Positions 60,192 through 64,000 of a stretch of 64,000 bases of DNA are shown piece by piece. The DNA comes from Halobellus sp. LT62. GTDB lineage: Archaea > Halobacteriota > Halobacteria > Halobacteriales > Haloferacaceae. Within the stretch, counting starts at the first letter, position 1. Every line of letters begins with the position of its first letter. The stretch covers positions 868,001 to 932,000 of the forward strand of contig NZ_JAYEZO010000002.1 in the NCBI RefSeq assembly GCF_037031285.1. The letters are read 5' to 3'. Below the pieces are notes generated by a model that saw nothing but the letters and a program-made list of their open reading frames with translations, was not told where the DNA came from and searched no databases. The position numbers and the translations under genes are program-made.

Positions 60192-61886
60192 GTGACCTAC
60201 GAAATCGAACTCGTCGGAAGCGGCCCGGCGGCCGCCGCTGCGGAGGCCGCGTTCGACGACATCGACGCGCGGGTCGTCGCCGACGCCACCGATCCGCCCC
60301 TGACTGTCGCCGTCGTCCCCGCCGGAAGCGACGTTCCCCACGAAATCGACGGCAACACAGATCGTGTCGTGGTGGTGGAAATCGGCGGTATCGGCGGCTG
60401 TGTCGTCGATTCGATCGACGCCTCGGTCTCCGCGTTCGGCCCCGCTGGCGCTCGCTTCTCCGATCTCGCGGCTCGCGTCTCGGCGACGACGGAGTCGACG
60501 GGCTCACCGTCGGGCGATCGAAGCGCTGTGAGACTTGCGGGAGCGATCGCCGGGCGGCGCGCCGTTGCACTGCTCGTGAGCGATGATATGGCGGGGACCG
60601 TCGCGGAGATCTCGGGAACCGGTATCGCCGCCGAGCGGCGGGTCCTTCCGGTCTCGGACGCCACCTCGCGTGATCGGACGCTGCGGCGCGAGTTCCGCGA
60701 CGTCGACCTCGACGACTCGCTCGCCCGCGCGGAGCGCGCGCTCGACGAGCGGACGGGGATCGTGTCGCAGGTCGGCGAGCGCGAGTCGTTCCCAGTCCCG
60801 TACTACCTCGCACAGACGGCCGACACGAGCGGGTTCAGCGATACGCGGGCCGCAGAGCTCGCCGCCGGGGTCGATCCCGACTGGGACGCCGCGTTTATGA
60901 GAGCGCTCGGTGAGGCGCTCGAACGCTACTGCGCCGGTGTCTACCGCCGCTCGGAGTTCACCGTCGCGCCCGAGCGAACGCGCGCGCGCCCGGTGTCGCC
61001 CGCCCGGTTCGTCCGCCCCGACAGCTTCCACGCACCGGATCCGGAGACGCCGGTCCCGTGGGTCGACGGCGTCGACCTCCGAACGGAGGAGTCCGTGTCG
61101 CTTCCCGCGGAGTTCGTGCACTATCCCCCGCCAGAAGAACGGTTCAAACCGGCGATCACGACGGGGCTCGGGCTCGGGAACTCGGGCGTCGACGCGCTGC
61201 TCTCGGGGCTCTACGAGGTGGTCGAACGCGACGCGACGATGCTGGCGTGGTACTCGTCGTTCGAGCCGTTGGCGCTCTCGGTGTCGGACGCGCGGTTCGC
61301 GGCGCTCGAAAAACGGGCTCGCGCGGAAGACCTGTCGGTGACGACGCTGCTCGTCACCCAAGACGTCGACATCCCCGTCGTCGCGGCGGCCGTCCACCGC
61401 GACGGCGACTGGCCGGCGTTCGCCGTCGGTTCCGGCGCGTCGCTCGATCCGGTCGACGCCGCGCGCTCGGCGCTCGCGGAGGCGCTCCAGAACTGGATGG
61501 AATTGCGGGCGATGGGGCCCGAGCAAGCAGCCGACGAGGGTGGCGCGATCGGCGAGTACGCGAGTTTCCCCGACGCCGCTCGGGCGTTCGTCGACGTCGA
61601 CGCGGCCGTTCCGGCCGAGCGGGTCGGCCCGGAGGCGGTCCCGACTGGCGAGGCCGAGCTGGAGGCGGCGCTCAACCGATTCACCGCGGTCGATCTCGAC
61701 GCCTACGCCGCTCGAACGACGACCGCGGACGTCGACGCGCTCGGCTTCGAGGCGGTCCGCGTGCTCGTGCCGGAAGCCCAACCGCTCTTTCAGGGCGAAC
61801 CGTTCTTCGGCGAGCGCGCGCGGACGGTCCCGGAGTCGCTGGGATTCGACCCGGAACTCGACCGCGCGTATCACCCGTATCCGTAG
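60192..61886 (+). CDS. YcaO-domain protein with an extra N-terminal domain
   Basis: 564 residues from a GTG. The N-terminal ~175 residues look like a small alpha/beta domain (IELVGSGPAAAAAEAAFDDI) of unknown type. The YcaO domain follows, with ATP/Mg residues in ALGEALERYCAG (240-246), SGLYEVVERDATML (341-347) and ALAEALQNWMELRA. The protein ends in YHPYP, reminiscent of the Pro-rich C-terminus of azoline-forming YcaO cyclodehydratases. YcaO enzymes activate amides with ATP to make azoline, thioamide or amidine. No TfuA, dehydrogenase or precursor peptide gene is recognised in the flanks. A TTTTACTTCC box about 25 bases upstream supports the GTG. Confidence 0.85.
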   Translation: MTYEIELVGSGPAAAAAEAAFDDIDARVVADATDPPLTVAVVPAGSDVPHEIDGNTDRVVVVEIGGIGGCVVDSIDASVSAFGPAGARFSDLAARVSATTESTGSPSGDRSAVRLAGAIAGRRAVALLVSDDMAGTVAEISGTGIAAERRVLPVSDATSRDRTLRREFRDVDLDDSLARAERALDERTGIVSQVGERESFPVPYYLAQTADTSGFSDTRAAELAAGVDPDWDAAFMRALGEALERYCAGVYRRSEFTVAPERTRARPVSPARFVRPDSFHAPDPETPVPWVDGVDLRTEESVSLPAEFVHYPPPEERFKPAITTGLGLGNSGVDALLSGLYEVVERDATMLAWYSSFEPLALSVSDARFAALEKRARAEDLSVTTLLVTQDVDIPVVAAAVHRDGDWPAFAVGSGASLDPVDAARSALAEALQNWMELRAMGPEQAADEGGAIGEYASFPDAARAFVDVDAAVPAERVGPEAVPTGEAELEAALNRFTAVDLDAYAARTTTADVDALGFEAVRVLVPEAQPLFQGEPFFGERARTVPESLGFDPELDRAYHPYP

Positions 61887-62084
61887 GCGGGAGACGGCGG
61901 TGAGTCGTGAGCACGTGTGGGGCTGACAGCCGACACGACTGTTCCACGCGGCGGTGTGTCGGACTCCCGCGAGTCGCCGCGTGGTCGAATGCAGCGGATA
62001 CCGGCGTTGGCCGCGTTTCAGTACAAAAAGTCTCGTCCGAACCGACGCCCGTCTCCTCTCGTCGAATCGGTGCCTGTCTCCGGT

Positions 62085-63224
62085 TCACACGCCGAACGTC
62101 GCGCGGAGCATATCCCGCGTTCCGGGGCCGAGACCGACCGCGAGCACCGCAACGAGCAGCAACATCGTGTAGCGCGGGCTCTCCTCGAAGATCTCCGCTT
62201 CGAACACCCAAATCACGAACGTCGCCGCGACGAGTTTCACGAGGAGGAACGGCCACGTGTCACCGGTCACCGCGAGCACCGATGCGGGCAAGAGCGAGCC
62301 GGTGACGTCGACGACGAACTGGTTCACCGGGTGTTTCGGGATCAGATTCGCCCCGGCACCGATCGCCGGCATCCAGTCGAGGCCGACGACGTTGGCGACG
62401 CCGTCGACCGCGTGACCCCAGAGGATGACGAAGCCGATTTTTTCGGTTCCCGCGTTGACGCCGGGGGCGAACCGTTCGATGAGCGCCCATGTCGCGAGAG
62501 CGGCGACCGTCGCGCCGGCGAGGACGACCGCCGACACCTGCGGGTAGAACTCGACTCCCTCGGCTCCCGTGAGCACGAGCCAGAACAGGTAGCCGAGCGT
62601 GGCGAGGAGGACGACCGACCCCGTCCCGAACAGCGCGTAATCGTACCGCTCGACAACTCCCGCTCGGGCGGCCCAGACGGCGGCGACGACCGCGACGAGC
62701 GTGATCGCGAAGACGGTGAAGTAGATGATCGGGCTGATAAAGAGCGTGTTCAACGGGTAGCTGATGAGCGCCTCCGCGGCCGGAACGGCGTCGTTTGCGT
62801 CCTCGACGACGCGGAGCGCGCCGCCGAAGAAGACGAACGGCAGGAGCGCGTAGAAGAACTCCCGGTCGGTTCCCAGATCGAGGCGTCGAAGGAGGAAGAC
62901 CACGCCGATCAGCGCGACGAGCAGCGTGACCATGTAGCCGACTTCCGAGACGAGGGTGTAGCCGGGGTATGCGACGGGCTCGGCGGCGTTCGAACAGGCC
63001 TGTGCATCGTAGATGTACTCGACGGTACTCCCCGGCCGGACCGCACACACCGCGGAGTTGGCGTCCGCCTGCACGGGGCCCCAGAAGTAGTGCCAGATGA
63101 AGCCGTCGTAGACGACCTCCGGGAAGGCGAGCACGCCGACGACGAGCGCGGCGAGCGCGGTCAGCACCCCGCCCGCCCAGAGCCGCTCGGGTGCGACGCC
63201 GACGCGTTCGGCGACTGTTGACAT
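62085..63224 (-). CDS. DUF63 family multi-pass membrane protein (second copy)
   Basis: 379 residues with about nine hydrophobic segments. DUF63 traits: a [12 protein letters not shown] start, [21 protein letters not shown] near residue 130, [18 protein letters not shown] near 270, [16 protein letters not shown] near 330 and a final [11 protein letters not shown]. It is about 95 residues longer than the copy at 2.6-3.4 kb, mostly by an extended N-terminal half. Function unknown; it lies on the opposite strand from ycaO with a 198-base gap between stops. Confidence 0.88.
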   Translation of the reverse strand: MSTVAERVGVAPERLWAGGVLTALAALVVGVLAFPEVVYDGFIWHYFWGPVQADANSAVCAVRPGSTVEYIYDAQACSNAAEPVAYPGYTLVSEVGYMVTLLVALIGVVFLLRRLDLGTDREFFYALLPFVFFGGALRVVEDANDAVPAAEALISYPLNTLFISPIIYFTVFAITLVAVVAAVWAARAGVVERYDYALFGTGSVVLLATLGYLFWLVLTGAEGVEFYPQVSAVVLAGATVAALATWALIERFAPGVNAGTEKIGFVILWGHAVDGVANVVGLDWMPAIGAGANLIPKHPVNQFVVDVTGSLLPASVLAVTGDTWPFLLVKLVAATFVIWVFEAEIFEESPRYTMLLLVAVLAVGLGPGTRDMLRATFGV

Positions 63225-63367
63225 AGAGGAAACGCAGACGGCAGTCGTGTTGAGGATTCCGGTCTCCGCTGACGGGACGTTTCAGGGTGCTAACCGGACC
63301 TCCGGTCAGATCGATCTTCGTTCGGTACCGATCTCCGCCCAGAACCGATCTCCGTTCGGCCCGCACC

Positions 63368-63817
63368 TCAGATCGGGAGCGCCCGGTCGTCGAGGTCGGT
63401 CGCGAGGATGACCATCGTCTGGGACCGTGAGAACCCCTCGATCCGGGCGATCTCGTCGAACATCAGTTCGCGTAGGCCGTCAGTGTCCTCGGCGGTCACC
63501 CGGAGCATCACGTCCCACTCGCCGGTCGTGAGGTGGATCTCTTGGACGCCTTCGATGTCTCGCAGCCGGTCGAGTGCGTCGTCCTCGCGTCCCTGTTCGA
63601 TACGGAGCCCGACGAACGCCGAGGTCCCGAGGCCGACCGAACGCGGGTCGATCTTCGCGTGGTACCCCTCGATCACCCCGGCCTCCTCCATCCGACCGAC
63701 GCGGTCGTGCACCGTCGCACTGGACATATCGATCCGCCGAGCGACCTCGCTGAACGGCGTCCGTGCGTTGGCTTGGAGAATGCGCAGGATTTCTCGATCC
63801 GTCTCGTCGAGCTCCAT
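63368..63817 (-). CDS. Lrp/AsnC family transcription regulator
   Basis: 149 residues. The N-terminal HTH (LDETDREILRILQANARTPFSEVARRIDMSSATVHDRVGRM) is followed by a RAM ligand-binding domain with VGLRIEQGRE and HLTTGEWDVMLRV. These octameric regulators usually respond to amino acids. The start MELDETDRE is chosen over seven extra upstream residues. The target is not identified; the next gene in the same direction is a probable inositol monophosphatase further right, outside its transcript. Confidence 0.92.
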   Translation of the reverse strand: MELDETDREILRILQANARTPFSEVARRIDMSSATVHDRVGRMEEAGVIEGYHAKIDPRSVGLGTSAFVGLRIEQGREDDALDRLRDIEGVQEIHLTTGEWDVMLRVTAEDTDGLRELMFDEIARIEGFSRSQTMVILATDLDDRALPI

Positions 63818-63902
63818 ACGGTGACTATCGTAGCCCACCGACTTGCGGTTTGTGGGTTGATGCCGACTGACGAATTCGTTTGCAGACTCGCGTCCGGCAG
63901 CC

Positions 63903-64000
63903 TCAGGACTCGTCGATCTCTCGGGCGGCTTCGAGGAGCGTGTCGTGAATCCGCCCGTTCGAGGCGACGAGTCCGACCGAGTCGTGTCGCCAGCGGTCGC
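63903..64000 (-). CDS. 3' end of a probable inositol monophosphatase family gene (cut by window edge)
   Basis: The last 32 residues read DRWRHDSVGLVASNG then RIHDTLLEAAREIDES, matching the C-terminal 'lvasNG-ihd' segment of archaeal IMPase/FBPase proteins. Only the C-terminus is visible, so the call is tentative. Confidence 0.5.
   Translation of the reverse strand, partial: DRWRHDSVGLVASNGRIHDTLLEAAREIDES

Noticed and set aside
63870..63892. GTTTGCAGACTC as a sixth palindrome copy
   Set aside because: Only the short core matches; no mirror arm or GATCGCAC interior is present.
1..64000. CRISPR arrays, rRNA and complete insertion sequences
   Set aside because: No regularly spaced direct repeats with unique spacers, no rRNA signatures and no transposase-like protein were seen; the palindromes lack an associated gene.

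Overview
The window is chromosomal DNA of a haloarchaeon (class Halobacteria). The evidence is very high G+C with strong G/C preference at third codon positions, strongly acidic proteins, leaderless archaeal promoters (TATA-like boxes about 25-30 nt before the start codon), archaeal markers (TFS, aMBF1, CofD, SAMP1, sdhCDBA, a TbsP-like regulator, AbrB-PhoU) and two class II tRNA-Leu genes without encoded CCA. Genus cannot be settled by eye. No rRNA, complete insertion sequence or CRISPR array is visible.

Layout. 1-1.8 kb: signalling genes (a REC-PAS-PAS regulator and the start of a membrane sensor) and a small acidic protein. 1.8-5.9 kb: an apparent nucleoside-catabolism neighbourhood (deoC, a PfkB kinase, a uridine-phosphorylase-family enzyme) mixed with a DUF63 and another membrane protein. 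5.9-7.3 kb: a K+ channel. 7.3-13.4 kb: the phosphate operon pstS-pstC-pstA-pstB-phoU. 13.6-17.7 kb: a coiled-coil protein, a tandem pair of TrkA-C membrane proteins and SAMP1. 17.8-25.6 kb: a compact PrkA-PrkA-YeaH-SpoVR stress operon. 26-31.5 kb: a GCS2-family ligase-like protein, membrane proteins, PspA and an alpha/beta hydrolase. 31.6-35.4 kb: a surface gluzincin-like protease, TFS and two zinc-ribbon proteins. 35.4-38.2 kb: a candidate structured RNA, a RimK ATP-grasp/retropepsin fusion and a divergent AstE-type deacylase. 38.3-43.1 kb: succinate dehydrogenase sdhCDBA and a membrane histidine kinase. 43.1-47.2 kb: tRNA-Leu(CAA) bracketed by palindromic repeats, then SDR, idi, a Dus-like TIM barrel and cofD. 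47.6-53.2 kb: dnaK, purF, a MoaD-like protein, DUF420 and tRNA-Leu(GAG). 53.4-58.9 kb: aMBF1, AlaX, a HAD hydrolase, a zinc protein with a collagen-like tail, folD and glyA. 59.1-64 kb: a TbsP-like regulator, a stand-alone YcaO protein, a second DUF63 protein, an Lrp regulator and the end of a probable inositol monophosphatase.

The most unusual content is non-coding: a five-copy family of 76-91 bp imperfect palindromes confined to intergenic DNA; a TATA-preceded long hairpin candidate RNA beside rimK; a duplicated dnaK 3' end enclosing perfect hairpins; a partial duplicate of a tRNA-Leu 3' end; and three sets of short tandem repeats beside genes. Among proteins the most notable are the ligase/protease/deacylase set, a type I IPP isomerase whose catalytic cysteine position is alanine, a MoaD-like protein without the terminal GG, and the orphan YcaO protein.
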